DNA of 64,000 nt from NCBI GenBank assembly GCA_963667435.1, contig OY763414.1, forward strand, positions 3,782,001-3,846,000. The letters run 5' to 3'. A program made the position numbers and the translations under genes. This document shows positions 18,043 to 27,138 of this stretch, in pieces. This stretch comes from Marispirochaeta sp963667435. Its GTDB lineage: Bacteria > Spirochaetota > Spirochaetia > JC444 > Marispirochaetaceae. The notes under the pieces were generated by a model, which made no database searches, was not told the DNA's origin, and saw only the letters and a program-made list of their open reading frames with translations. Numbering within the stretch: position 1 is the stretch's first letter; each line of letters starts with the position of its first letter.

Positions 18043-18897
18043 ATGAAAAGATTAAAAAGCACACGAAAAAGAATAACACCTGCACAGATTGCAATATTCC
18101 TCGGATTTACGTTCCTGGGCATTCTGTTGATGTTTCCCCTTTACTATCTTTTTCTTGCATCCTTTCGTCCTACAGAGCTCCTCTTTAGGGAAGGCATGTC
18201 TCTTGGCATTAATCTTCCAAAAATGACCCTGGAAAATTATGCATATATTTTCAGTGGTGCATCAAAATATGCCAACTGGTATTTCAACAGTATAGCCATT
18301 ACTTCCCTGTATACATTCTCAGCTCTTCTGGTTTGTTCACTCGTCGGGTATGGTCTTGCTGTTTATGATTTCCGCGGAAAAAATCTTGTTTTCGGTTTGG
18401 TTTTATTTGTAATGATGATTCCTCTGGAGATTTTAATGCTGCCCCTTTACCGGATCATTATCGGTATGAAGCTGGTGAATACCTATGCAGGTGTAATCTT
18501 ACCTTATGTGGCATTTCCTCTTGGTATTTTTTTCTTTCGTCAGTATGCGTCAAGTATTCCCAAGGATTATCTGGATGCAGGTCGAATAGACGGGTGTACC
18601 GAGTATGGAGTGTTCTTCCGGATTATGGCCCCTCTTATGCTTCCGGCATATGGAGCCATGGCCATTCTGCTTGCAAGAAAGGAATGGAATAATTTTGTCT
18701 GGCCTCTGGTTGTACTGAGAACAGGAGATAAATATACCCTGCCCATTGGACTGGCAAGTCAGATTGACCCGTACGGGACAGGTTTTCAGGTATTGCTGCC
18801 TGGTGCTGTGCTTGCAATTATTCCGCCTGTTCTGGTGTTCATTTTCGGACAGAAATACTTTATCTCAGGACTGACAGTAGGCGGAATAAAAGGATAA
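18043..18897 (+). CDS. ABC transporter permease (MalG type)
   Basis: A 284-residue permease with six hydrophobic segments. The EAA motif reads DAGRIDGCTEYGVFFRIMAPL, and the C-terminus ISGLTVGGIKG is typical of the MalG class. No ATP-binding gene follows: the importer must borrow an ATPase made elsewhere, as MsmX-type shared ATPases do in Gram-positive bacteria. Confidence 0.87.
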   Translation: MKRLKSTRKRITPAQIAIFLGFTFLGILLMFPLYYLFLASFRPTELLFREGMSLGINLPKMTLENYAYIFSGASKYANWYFNSIAITSLYTFSALLVCSLVGYGLAVYDFRGKNLVFGLVLFVMMIPLEILMLPLYRIIIGMKLVNTYAGVILPYVAFPLGIFFFRQYASSIPKDYLDAGRIDGCTEYGVFFRIMAPLMLPAYGAMAILLARKEWNNFVWPLVVLRTGDKYTLPIGLASQIDPYGTGFQVLLPGAVLAIIPPVLVFIFGQKYFISGLTVGGIKG

Positions 18898-18991
18898 TCC
18901 GTACTGGTCAACTCACATATGTAAATAGCTCCGGCTGCTGTATGCAGCTGAAAAAACTGATTAATACATGGACTGAAAAGGAGACGGAAAC

Positions 18992-20488
18992 GTGGAAAAC
19001 AAGATTATTGTAAATTATGAAAGCGGGAAGAGCACTATTAACAAAAATATATATGGACATTTCGCTGAACATCTCGGGCGCTGTATTTATGATGGTATGT
19101 GGGTAGGTGAAGAGAGCGGAATAAGGAATATTCGTGGTATTCGCTCCGATATTGTTGAGAAACTGAAACAGATTTCTGCACCGGTAATCCGATGGCCCGG
19201 CGGGTGTTTTGCAGATGAATATCACTGGAAAGACGGGGTTGGAAATCGTAAGGATCGACAGCCCATGGTAAACAGCAACTGGGGCGGTGTTGTTGAAGAC
19301 AATCAGTTCGGTACACATGAGTTCTTTGATCTGTGCGAACAGATCGGAGCAGAGCCCTATATCTGCGGCAACGTGGGAAGTGGAACCATCCATGAAATGC
19401 AGGAGTGGATAGAGTATATGAACTGGTCGGATTCCACCCCCATGTCCCAGATGCGACAAAAAAATGGCCGTAAAGCTCCGTTTGGCATCAAATATTTCGG
19501 TATTGGCAATGAAAACTGGGGTTGTGGCGGAAAGATGACACCTGAGTATTATGCTTCTGTTTTCAAACGGTATAATACCTTTGTTAGAAACTATGGTGAT
19601 TACGATGTTTTCCGCATTGCCTGCGGCCCCCGTAATGATGATTATCACTGGACAGAGGTAATGATGCGTGATGCCGGCTGCTGCATGGATGGTCTGGCTC
19701 TCCACTATTACTCTCGAATGTTCTCAAGCGGCGACAGTAAAACGGAAAAGCGCGGTTCTGCAACACAGTTTGCTGAAGATGAATGGGCACTGATTCTAAG
19801 AAAAGCTCACGATACTGAAGAACTTATCCGGCGGCACTCGGCAGTAATGGATCGATACGATCCTGATAAAAGGGTGGCATTGATTGTTGACGAGTGGGGA
19901 ACATGGTTTGAAGTGGAACCAGAGACTCACCCCCGCTTTCTTTATCAGCAGAATACAATCCGGGATGCACTTGTAGCCTCGATTAGTCTGAATATATTTA
20001 ACAACCACTGTGACCGGGTACGAATGGCAAATATCGCACAGACTGTAAATGTACTTCAGGCTATGGTTCTGACTGATGGTGCAGAAATGGTGCTGACTCC
20101 CACATATCATGTATTTGATTTATATAAGGGACACCAGAATGCGCTTATGCTTCCTGTCTCGACTGATGTGGAAAATTACGAGTTTGCTGGTCAGTCAATG
20201 GAAAAAATAACTGCATCAGCTTCGAGGAGTGAGAATGGATCAATCCTCGTTACACTGAATAATGTGGATCCGGGAGCCGGTGCTGACGTGAGCATTGCTC
20301 TCAGGGGCATGAAGATTAAGTCAGTTAAGGGCATGGTTCTGACAAGTGACTCAATGAATGATTTTAATGATTTCGGTAAACCAGCCAGGGTGGAACCGAA
20401 GGAATTCAATTCATTCAGAATTGAGAATGATCAACTGAAATGTGATATACCTTCGATGTCCGTTGTATCGATGCAAATCAGTCAGTAA
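18992..20488 (+). CDS. abfA: Intracellular alpha-L-arabinofuranosidase, GH51
   Basis: A 498-residue GH51 enzyme that releases L-arabinose from arabino-oligosaccharides. It starts at GTG after AAGGAGA and has no signal peptide, so it is cytoplasmic. The acid/base is Glu174 in GIGNENWGCGG and the nucleophile is Glu301 in VDEWGTW. Other family marks are HFAEHLGRCIYDG and RWPGGCFADEYHW near the N-terminus, and the C-terminal beta domain. It is the last gene of the importer operon and supplies arabinose to araA. Confidence 0.94.
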   Translation: MENKIIVNYESGKSTINKNIYGHFAEHLGRCIYDGMWVGEESGIRNIRGIRSDIVEKLKQISAPVIRWPGGCFADEYHWKDGVGNRKDRQPMVNSNWGGVVEDNQFGTHEFFDLCEQIGAEPYICGNVGSGTIHEMQEWIEYMNWSDSTPMSQMRQKNGRKAPFGIKYFGIGNENWGCGGKMTPEYYASVFKRYNTFVRNYGDYDVFRIACGPRNDDYHWTEVMMRDAGCCMDGLALHYYSRMFSSGDSKTEKRGSATQFAEDEWALILRKAHDTEELIRRHSAVMDRYDPDKRVALIVDEWGTWFEVEPETHPRFLYQQNTIRDALVASISLNIFNNHCDRVRMANIAQTVNVLQAMVLTDGAEMVLTPTYHVFDLYKGHQNALMLPVSTDVENYEFAGQSMEKITASASRSENGSILVTLNNVDPGAGADVSIALRGMKIKSVKGMVLTSDSMNDFNDFGKPARVEPKEFNSFRIENDQLKCDIPSMSVVSMQISQ

Positions 20489-20496
20489 AATATTCC

Positions 20497-20540
20497 CAGC
20501 TGACTTCCTGCATGATAAATTCAGGAAGTCAGCTGTTTTT
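20497..20540 (+). terminator. Rho-independent terminator of the arabinoside operon
   Basis: A 14-bp perfect stem (CAGCTGACTTCCTG with its complement) and an 11-base loop precede TTTTT. Confidence 0.93.
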
Positions 20541-20588
20541 ACGGCAGAATGATAAATATCATAGAAGGTGATTTTTTTAAAGGAACAA

Positions 20589-20597
20589 TGATATACT
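20589..20597 (+). promoter_or_regulatory. Extended -10 promoter of the ArsR-like regulator gene
   Basis: TG-A-TATACT is an extended -10 element 36 bases before the start codon; no good -35 is present. It overlaps ATGATATACT, which resembles the repeats near the promoter at 15583. Confidence 0.55.
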
Positions 20598-20632
20598 GCT
20601 AATAAGAAAAAAAGTGTCAGTAAGGGGAGTTT

Positions 20633-21568
20633 ATGGGCGATCAGGAAAGTAGAATTATCATCATTGACCCCAAAACTGATTTTGATAAGCTGAAAGGGCT
20701 TGCATCTAAGATCCGCTTGAAAATTCTGGAAGCCATAGACAAAACTCCCCTGAATATAAATGAGCTTGCCAGCGTTTTGTCTCTACCCCAATCTACTATT
20801 GCAACTAATGTAATGATTCTGGAAAATGCCGGTCTTATCCAGACAGAACAGATAAAAGGAAAAAAGGGTACTCAGAAAATATGCCATTCTCTTTATTCGG
20901 AGATGGTAATCGAGTTTTCAAAGTCTCGAATGGATACCGAAGATGAGAAGACAATTGAAGTTGAGATGCCCATTGGATTGTACACCCGGTTTGATGTTTC
21001 CGCCCCCTGCGGATTGTGCTCTACGGAGAGTATTATAGGGTATCTGGACGTTCCCAATTATTTTCTTGATCCGCAACGGGTCAAAGCCGGTCTTATATGG
21101 TTTGAAAAGGGATTTGTAGAGTATAAATTCCCTAACAACAGTCTGTATAAAAGTACCTCAATAAAGACACTTGAACTGGTAGCTGAATTGTCATCTGAAG
21201 TTCCGGGTACGAATAAATCATGGCTTTCTGATATTTCTGTGTGGGTAAATAAGGTTAAAATAGGCACATGGACATCTCCCGGCGATTATGGTGATAAAAG
21301 AGGAAAATTGACCCCGGGTTGGTGGAAGCTGGAAGGATCTCAATATGGCCTGCTTAAAAGCTGGCGGGTTACCGAGGACGGGGCTTTTATTGATGGCCTC
21401 AAAATCTCTGATATCAAACTTTCTGATCTGCATCTTGAAGAACATCATTCGATAACAGTCAGGCTTGGTGTTGAAGGTAATGCTGATCATGTTGGTGGAA
21501 TTAATGTATTTGGCAAGGGATTTGGCAATTACAATCAAGATCTGATTCTGAGGCTGCATTTTCATTAG
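20633..21568 (+). CDS. ArsR-like winged-helix regulator with large C-terminal domain
   Basis: A 311-residue protein. Residues about 20-90 form a winged-helix domain of the ArsR/HTH_20 type (ASKIRLKILEAIDKTPLNI, ELASVLSLPQSTIATNV). The remainder is a beta-rich domain with Cys in APCGLCSTESIIGYLD and many aromatic residues, suggestive of a ligand- or carbohydrate-sensing fold. Such proteins recur beside carbohydrate operons. Gene order and shared ATGATATA sequences suggest it regulates the arabinoside operon and itself (inference). Confidence 0.7.
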   Translation: MGDQESRIIIIDPKTDFDKLKGLASKIRLKILEAIDKTPLNINELASVLSLPQSTIATNVMILENAGLIQTEQIKGKKGTQKICHSLYSEMVIEFSKSRMDTEDEKTIEVEMPIGLYTRFDVSAPCGLCSTESIIGYLDVPNYFLDPQRVKAGLIWFEKGFVEYKFPNNSLYKSTSIKTLELVAELSSEVPGTNKSWLSDISVWVNKVKIGTWTSPGDYGDKRGKLTPGWWKLEGSQYGLLKSWRVTEDGAFIDGLKISDIKLSDLHLEEHHSITVRLGVEGNADHVGGINVFGKGFGNYNQDLILRLHFH

Positions 21569-21588
21569 ATCTGTATCCGTTTGGAGAG

Positions 21589-22365
21589 ATGATGCTGTTG
21601 TTTTTTATAAAAAAAGCCTTTTTTGATGCCTGGGATAACATTCTGACCCTGGCATTAATAAACCTGGGATTCATTATAGTTCTGTTTCCTGTTTTTTATA
21701 TTCCATGGATTTTATCTGAAATCCCGATACTCTCAGTTATTGTTCTTTGTCTCGGGATTCTCCTCTTCTCACTGTATGCAGGTGCTGCGTCCCGTTTAAC
21801 CGGTGCTCTTGCTGATTATAAATCTGTTACCTTCAGGGATTTTCTTGATGCACTGCGAGATTCTCTGGCTGATTCTCTTCTGTTAGGTATTATTACCATA
21901 ATTCAGGTGATAACTGTTGTATTAATAATACCGTTCTACTTTCAGGTAGGTGGCATCCTGGGCCTGGCTTCTGTTTCAACACTTTTCTGGGTATCTGTTT
22001 GCTGGCTGCTTGCCGGGCAGTACTACTTACCGGTTGCACAACGTCTCCGGCAAACTGCATTTGGTACGGTAAAAAAGAGTCTGCTTCTACTTATGGATAA
22101 CCTATCTTTCTCGATTTTTATGGGCCTGGGTTCACTTTTTCTTCTGCTGGTATCCGGTATTACAGTTCTTCTTGTTCCCGGAATTTCGGCTATTCTGCTT
22201 TGGCATCAGGTTGGGACCCGTTTGCGTTTATATAAATACGATTATCTCGAAAACCATCCTGAGGCAAAACGGAATGAGATCCCCTGGGAGACTCTTCTAT
22301 CTGATGAAAGGCGCAATACAGGTCCGAGGAGTGTCAAAGGCATGATTTTTCCCTGGAAAGAATAG
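21589..22365 (+). CDS. Polytopic membrane protein, DUF624/YesL-like
   Basis: A 258-residue protein with five to six hydrophobic segments and the AWDNILTLALINLGF start typical of YesL-like (DUF624) proteins, which often accompany sugar ABC systems and YesM/YesN sensors. It lies 20 bases after the ArsR-like gene and is probably cotranscribed with it. The function of this family is not established. The C-terminal 40 residues are polar and cytoplasmic. Confidence 0.6.
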   Translation: MMLLFFIKKAFFDAWDNILTLALINLGFIIVLFPVFYIPWILSEIPILSVIVLCLGILLFSLYAGAASRLTGALADYKSVTFRDFLDALRDSLADSLLLGIITIIQVITVVLIIPFYFQVGGILGLASVSTLFWVSVCWLLAGQYYLPVAQRLRQTAFGTVKKSLLLLMDNLSFSIFMGLGSLFLLLVSGITVLLVPGISAILLWHQVGTRLRLYKYDYLENHPEAKRNEIPWETLLSDERRNTGPRSVKGMIFPWKE

Positions 22366-22512
22366 GAGAGTTGTTCTGTTTATCGGTCCGGTACAGAGCA
22401 ACCATTTTGTTACTTTGCGGGTTTAGAAATTTGTTTCGTGAGGGAGAACTCTTATCCGGTTATTATCGGAAAATCTCCTGAGGTTTCCTCTGCCAAAAAT
22501 GCATTTAACCAT

Positions 22513-22541
22513 TTGATACTCCTATCTCCAATCGATATAAT
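22513..22541 (+). promoter_or_regulatory. Sigma-70 promoter of the antiporter gene
   Basis: TTGATA (22513-22518), a 17-base spacer and TATAAT (22536-22541) closely match the consensus; the TTG start codon lies 27 bases downstream. Confidence 0.85.
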
Positions 22542-22567
22542 TTCTCTTTAGTAAGAGGAACACAAAC

Positions 22568-24628
22568 TTGGAATACGAATTCGCTTTAAGCACATTTCTG
22601 ATCATCGGTTTTTTATCTGTTGCGGTGGCATCTTCAGTGCTGCTGAAGAAACTGCATTTTCCCTATACCATCGGGTTGGTTGTTATCGGCGGTATTTTCG
22701 GGGTCCTGGCCAAACAATTTGATTACTCCCTTCTATCGGAGTTGACCCTGACTCCAGAGACTATTCTTTATCTGATTCTCCCTACACTCATTTATGATGC
22801 TTCAATCAACATGGACCTTCGGGCATTAAGAAAAAACATTGTGCCAATCCTCCTTCTTGCGGTGTTAGGTCTGCTTATCTCTGCCGGAATCATTGGTGGA
22901 CTGCTCTCATTCTTCTCTGTACTCACAATCGGTGCCGCACTGCTTTTCGGTGCCCTTATTTCCGCCACCGACCCTGTGGCGGTGATTGCCCTGTTCAGTG
23001 AGATAGGTGCTCCCCGGCGACTGGTAACCCTGGTGGATGGAGAGAGCATCTTTAATGATGCCACTGCTATAGTGCTGTTCTCCATCGTGCTTGCGGCTAT
23101 AAACAGCGGGTTGCAGGACGTGGGGACTCTTTTCCTGAGTTCATGTGTGAGCTTTCTGCTGGTTTTATTGGGCGGTCTCACCATTGGTGCATTCGTAGGG
23201 GCTGTGGGCGGCTTTGTTATAAGACTGCAGAAAGACAATGTTGTACTGCAGATAACCGTAAGTCTTATAATGGCTTATATCTCATTCATTACAGCGGACC
23301 TGCTGGATGTTTCAGGTGTGATGTCGACCCTATCTGCAGGAATAGTCGTCTCACTTATGAGTAACGATGTTCTGAAGCATGAAAACCATTACTTCATGGA
23401 GAATTTCTGGAATTACTTCTCTTTTGTCGCCAACAGCTTCGTATTCCTTCTACTTGGACTGACCGAGGCACACAGTTATGATAGTCTGAGCGATATCATA
23501 AGTACCCTGCGCCTGCTTATTGTGGTTATTCCGGCGGTAACTCTCGCCAGGGCGGTCATAATCTATCTCCTTATTCCTCTGTACAACCGCTTCGCTAAAG
23601 CCGACAATATATCCTTCTCCTACCAGACTATTCTTCTGTGGGGAGGATTGAGGGGGGCGGTACCCGTGGCTCTGGTTCTTGCGATTCCCACCTTTTTTCC
23701 CTGGCGGGACACCATCGTGCATATCACCCTCTGGTATATCCTGTTTACCCTGCTTGTACAGGGAACAACGGTAAAATGGCTGATGCAGAAATTCGATATC
23801 CGGCCGGAAAAGTCCTATTTCGATTATCATCCCGGGGTAAATTATTCCGTTGAGTTTCCCACCGTCCGGCTCCTGGAGCTGGTTACCAGCCGGGTTCTTA
23901 CCAGCTTTAAAGATGAAGGTTTTTTTGTTTCAGATTCTGAACAGGAGGAAGAGGGCGGATCGTACCTGCTGAACCGGGGACAGAAATACCTTGCCATAGA
24001 TGCGGATAATACAAGTCTCAGGATTACAGCTGCGGATGATCAGGATCTTTCATACGGGAGGCAGACTTTGTATGAAACACTGTTGGATCTGGATAATTCA
24101 GTTTCCTCCCTGCAGGATCTGGTTAAATCTCCGGAACTGAACAAGATAGTTCAGGAAGAGACAGTTGATCCTAAGGCAACATTCAGCCTGGCACGGTACC
24201 TTAAAAAAGAGCTTATAAGCGTCTCTCTCAAAAGCGATAACAAGGAGGCGGTAATTGAAGAGCTTATAGATATTGCCGTTGCCGCCGGTGTCGCGGACAA
24301 GCAGGTTGCCCTGGAGTCTGTTCTGGAGCGAGAGGCTTCCATGTCCACCGGTTTTGAAAACGGTGTGGCCATTCCCCATGCAAAGTGCAATGCTTCTGAA
24401 ACTATAATTCTTGTGGTCGGACTTAAAAAAGAGGGTGTTGATTTTGACTCCCTGGATGGAAAGCCAGCCACCATGTTTTTTCTTATTCTTTCTCCCAAGG
24501 CCCAGGTGGGACCGCATATACAGTTAGTTGCGGGAATAGGCCGTAAGATGAATAATCTGGAGATCCGGGAACAGCTGATTGCTGCAAAGGATGCGGATGA
24601 GGTTATAAATGTGCTGAAGGTGAAGTAG
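22568..24628 (+). CDS. CPA1-type Na+/H+ antiporter fused to a PTS EIIA domain
   Basis: A 686-residue fusion starting at TTG. Residues about 1-410 are a monovalent cation:proton antiporter (NhaP/CPA1) with twelve or so membrane segments; the ion-binding motifs are ISATDPVAVIALF and DGESIFNDATAIVLF. After a linker with an acidic patch, residues about 540-686 are an EIIA(Ntr/fructose)-type domain with the phosphorylatable His604 in GVAIPHAK. The domain order suggests PTS phosphorylation gates ion exchange (inference). It has its own promoter and is monocistronic. Confidence 0.88.
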   Translation: MEYEFALSTFLIIGFLSVAVASSVLLKKLHFPYTIGLVVIGGIFGVLAKQFDYSLLSELTLTPETILYLILPTLIYDASINMDLRALRKNIVPILLLAVLGLLISAGIIGGLLSFFSVLTIGAALLFGALISATDPVAVIALFSEIGAPRRLVTLVDGESIFNDATAIVLFSIVLAAINSGLQDVGTLFLSSCVSFLLVLLGGLTIGAFVGAVGGFVIRLQKDNVVLQITVSLIMAYISFITADLLDVSGVMSTLSAGIVVSLMSNDVLKHENHYFMENFWNYFSFVANSFVFLLLGLTEAHSYDSLSDIISTLRLLIVVIPAVTLARAVIIYLLIPLYNRFAKADNISFSYQTILLWGGLRGAVPVALVLAIPTFFPWRDTIVHITLWYILFTLLVQGTTVKWLMQKFDIRPEKSYFDYHPGVNYSVEFPTVRLLELVTSRVLTSFKDEGFFVSDSEQEEEGGSYLLNRGQKYLAIDADNTSLRITAADDQDLSYGRQTLYETLLDLDNSVSSLQDLVKSPELNKIVQEETVDPKATFSLARYLKKELISVSLKSDNKEAVIEELIDIAVAAGVADKQVALESVLEREASMSTGFENGVAIPHAKCNASETIILVVGLKKEGVDFDSLDGKPATMFFLILSPKAQVGPHIQLVAGIGRKMNNLEIREQLIAAKDADEVINVLKVK

Positions 24629-24799
24629 GTTTAGAGGATAACAATTAAATTTTCCTGGAAAAGTATGTTTTCAGAAATAAACCTGTGTTCATATGTTTTA
24701 TACGTTTCACAGAAATTACGAGTATACTGTACGGTTGCTGTATAGGAGTTTATAAGTTAGTAAGTAAATAGTACAAAATGTAGAGGATTATAAAAAGTT

Positions 24800-25349
24800 A
24801 TGGCGCTGTTTAAAGGTAAATACCGCATTGAATCCGCCCGCCTTGCAAGATGGGATTATTCTTCCAATGGGGGATATTTCATCACCATTTGTGTTGCCAA
24901 TCGTTGCTCTGTGTTCGGGGATGTTAAAGATAAGAAAATGGCTTTATCCCAGCTTGGGAAAAGGGCGGCAGATTGTTGGCAAGAAATCCCCGTTCATTTT
25001 CCCTTTGTCAAATTGGATGAATTCGTGATAATGCCGAATCATGTTCATGGAATTATTTTCATTGATAAACCCGTGACAATTACCTACCATGTATTCATCT
25101 ATATTGTCGGAAACACCACACCACAAACCGGGGAAATCAAAATTCGGGGCACAATCACAAAACGTTGCATCAATTATACGAGGGTTTAAAATCGGTGTTA
25201 CCAAATTTGCGAGGAACAATCAAATTCCTTTTAAATGGCAACCCCGGTTTTATGATCATGTTATTCAAGACAACGATGAATTGAACCGAATACGTCGATA
25301 CATTCGGAATAATCCAGCAACGTGGAGTATTTCTACACCCTTAGGTTGA
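24800..25349 (+). pseudogene. REP-associated tyrosine transposase (Y1 HUH family), frameshifted
   Basis: The first frame, from ATG at 24800, carries the N-terminal motif GGYFITICVANRCSVFG and the HUH pair MPNHVHGII. Homology then continues in another frame from about 25090 with FKWQPRFYDHVIQDNDELNRIR and YIRNNPA, which holds the catalytic Tyr. A one-base shift between about 25080 and 25110 splits the protein, so the transposase is broken unless the shift is a sequencing error or programmed. RAYT proteins move REP palindromes and usually occur singly. Confidence 0.85.
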
Positions 25350-25357
25350 AGAAAAAT

Positions 25358-25657
25358 CTATCCTGCCTTATACCCTGTCACATCAAAACCCAGCCAGCTG
25401 ACCATTCCGCAGAGTTCAGCCACCTTGGGAAATGCCTTCTGGTGTTCATCAGAGGCTACCCAGGCCAGGCGTTGTTCTTCTGTATCAAAGCGCAGCTGAA
25501 TCTGATAGCCCCGCATGGTATTGCTTTGTTTCAAAAGGGATACACTTTTAAATCCCTTCTGAACGGATATTGCCGGTACAAATACGGTGTCAAACACCTT
25601 TTCAAGTTTTTCTTCTTTTCCCGGAAGGGCTTCCAGGTTTATCTGTAATTCAATCAT
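25358..25657 (-). CDS. Antibiotic biosynthesis monooxygenase (ABM) domain protein
   Basis: A 99-residue single-domain protein beginning MIELQINLEALPGKEEKLEKVF, with the alternating beta-alpha pattern of the dimeric ferredoxin-like ABM fold and the typical WVASDEHQKAF segment. Members include quinol monooxygenases and heme-handling proteins; which this is cannot be read from sequence. It lies 24 bases after the UlaG-like gene on the same strand, likely one operon. Confidence 0.75.
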   Translation of the reverse strand: MIELQINLEALPGKEEKLEKVFDTVFVPAISVQKGFKSVSLLKQSNTMRGYQIQLRFDTEEQRLAWVASDEHQKAFPKVAELCGMVSWLGFDVTGYKAG

Positions 25658-25681
25658 TCTGTTTTCCTTTTTCAGTATTCT

Positions 25682-26419
25682 TTAGACGGTATAAGACTCA
25701 GAAGGTTCAAGCTTTACAAGTTTTACCTTTGGCGCCCGGATCTGCAGGGCTTTTTCAAGCTTTGCATAATCCAGCATCTGATTGGGGAAAGTTCCGTGAT
25801 GAATAGGCAGCATATAGCGAGCCCCTAACAACTCCGCCGCATAGGCTGCTTCCCGGAACCCCATGTTGTATTTTCCCCCTATGGGGCAAATGGCAAAATC
25901 CGGTGCATATAGGTCCCGGATCAATGCCATATCCAGGAATACCCCGGTATCTCCCGCATAATAGATGGTAAAGCCCGATTTAAATTCCAGTACATATCCT
26001 GCAGCTCCCGATCCGGGCATTACTGTACCGTTTGCCTTGAACTCATCGCCGAGGATATCGGAAGTGTGTAGTGCCTGCACCATAGTGATGCAGTAGGCGT
26101 CGGTTTCGTAGCAGCCGCCTATATTCAGCGGGTATGAACCGGAATCGTAACCGATCCCCCGTTTGTCGGCATAAATAGCGATTTCCGGGCTGCAGATGAG
26201 CTTTGCACCGGTTTTTTTTACAATCTCCACGGAGTCTCCGATATGGTCATCGTGGCCGTGAGTTACGCAGACTGTTTCAACCTTACCAAGATCATCAATT
26301 GATGAAGTGCATTTTGGATTGTCATTTATCCAGGGATCAAAGAGGATTGAACGTCCGTCAAAGGAGACCTGGACCGATGCGTGTCCAAGCCAGAGAATGT
26401 TCACACTGGTTGTATTCAT
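25682..26419 (-). CDS. Metal-dependent hydrolase, UlaG-like beta-lactamase fold (UPF0173)
   Basis: A 245-residue metallo-beta-lactamase-fold protein. The metal motif HGHDDHIGD, an upstream WLGHASV, a downstream YYAGDTGVF and the late PIHHGTFPN define the UlaG/UPF0173 group. Biochemical role is unassigned in most members; UlaG itself is an L-ascorbate-6-phosphate lactonase. The gene precedes the ABM-domain gene. Confidence 0.85.
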   Translation of the reverse strand: MNTTSVNILWLGHASVQVSFDGRSILFDPWINDNPKCTSSIDDLGKVETVCVTHGHDDHIGDSVEIVKKTGAKLICSPEIAIYADKRGIGYDSGSYPLNIGGCYETDAYCITMVQALHTSDILGDEFKANGTVMPGSGAAGYVLEFKSGFTIYYAGDTGVFLDMALIRDLYAPDFAICPIGGKYNMGFREAAYAAELLGARYMLPIHHGTFPNQMLDYAKLEKALQIRAPKVKLVKLEPSESYTV

Positions 26420-26489
26420 GTTTTCTCCATTCAGATTGGTATATTTTCAGATTCCAGTATACACCTGAATGAATCGGACTGCACTGAAA

Positions 26490-26516
26490 AAACAAGCCAG
26501 CCCCTGGTGGCTACTT
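26490..26516 (-). terminator. Short terminator after the small membrane protein gene
   Basis: On the reverse strand AGCCA/TGGCT pair around an eight-base loop and are followed by TGTTTTTT. Confidence 0.6.
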
Positions 26517-26981
26517 TCCCAGAGCCCCCCGAAAAGCATTGTATACGATTTCAGCCTTCTTCATGTTGTTTACATAAGGTACCGCCTGGATTTCACTGCC
26601 GTCATTGAGAATGATATCGAATCCCAGGGTTCTGCGGCTTGATGCACTGTTTGTCCCGTATTTGCTTTCCCGAATCTCATCGAAGTGAAATGTCCGGGGT
26701 TTATCTTTAGAGAATGCACCATCATGCATAACAATGGTAACCTGCCGTTTATTCTTGTCGACTTCAACCCGGTCCGGCTTGCCTCCGAATTTTAAAAATA
26801 GAATGCCCGCTGATAGTATGAGGATCGGAAAGGTTGCCACGTAAATCTGTTCTCCGCTTCCTATTACTGCGACGGAGAAAATAAATCCCAGGGCGGTAAA
26901 GATAATTCCCTGCATTTTATGAACTGTGTTTGGAGAAATAATTATCAGTTTTTCAGGACTGTCTTCTTTAATATGTATCAT
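26511..26981 (-). CDS. Small membrane protein of unknown function
   Basis: A 156-residue protein with two adjacent hydrophobic segments at about 22-62, separated by a few residues, then a soluble beta-rich part (RVEVDKNKRQVTIVMHDGAFSKDK). The layout resembles PH-like membrane-anchored domains, but I do not recognise a family. No clear ribosome site precedes the ATG. It is divergent from the dehydrogenase at 27139. Confidence 0.55.
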   Translation of the reverse strand: MIHIKEDSPEKLIIISPNTVHKMQGIIFTALGFIFSVAVIGSGEQIYVATFPILILSAGILFLKFGGKPDRVEVDKNKRQVTIVMHDGAFSKDKPRTFHFDEIRESKYGTNSASSRRTLGFDIILNDGSEIQAVPYVNNMKKAEIVYNAFRGALGK

Positions 26982-27038
26982 GCAGTAAATAATAGTGGAG
27001 GTGCAGATAAAAGTAAAACTATCTGTCGTGCTTATAGC

Positions 27039-27082
27039 AGACTGTGCGAAGTTGGAGTGGCAAAACTCCTGTGTTGCAGTCT
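27039..27082 (+). promoter_or_regulatory. Nested stem-loop leader upstream of the Ldh_2 gene
   Basis: AGACTG (27039-27044) pairs with CAGTCT (27077-27082), enclosing a second hairpin GGAGT-GGCAAA-ACTCC (27054-27069). It lies 57 bases before the start codon of the next gene. It could be an RNA leader or part of an operator. Confidence 0.35.
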
Positions 27083-27138
27083 TGATGCAGCTGGATTATT
27101 ATTAAATTTGTTAGATCTCTGTTAAGAGGGGGCTCAAA

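Noticed and set aside
18908..19705. Reverse frame of 265 codons
   Set aside because: Antisense to the GH51 gene, whose catalytic residues are intact.
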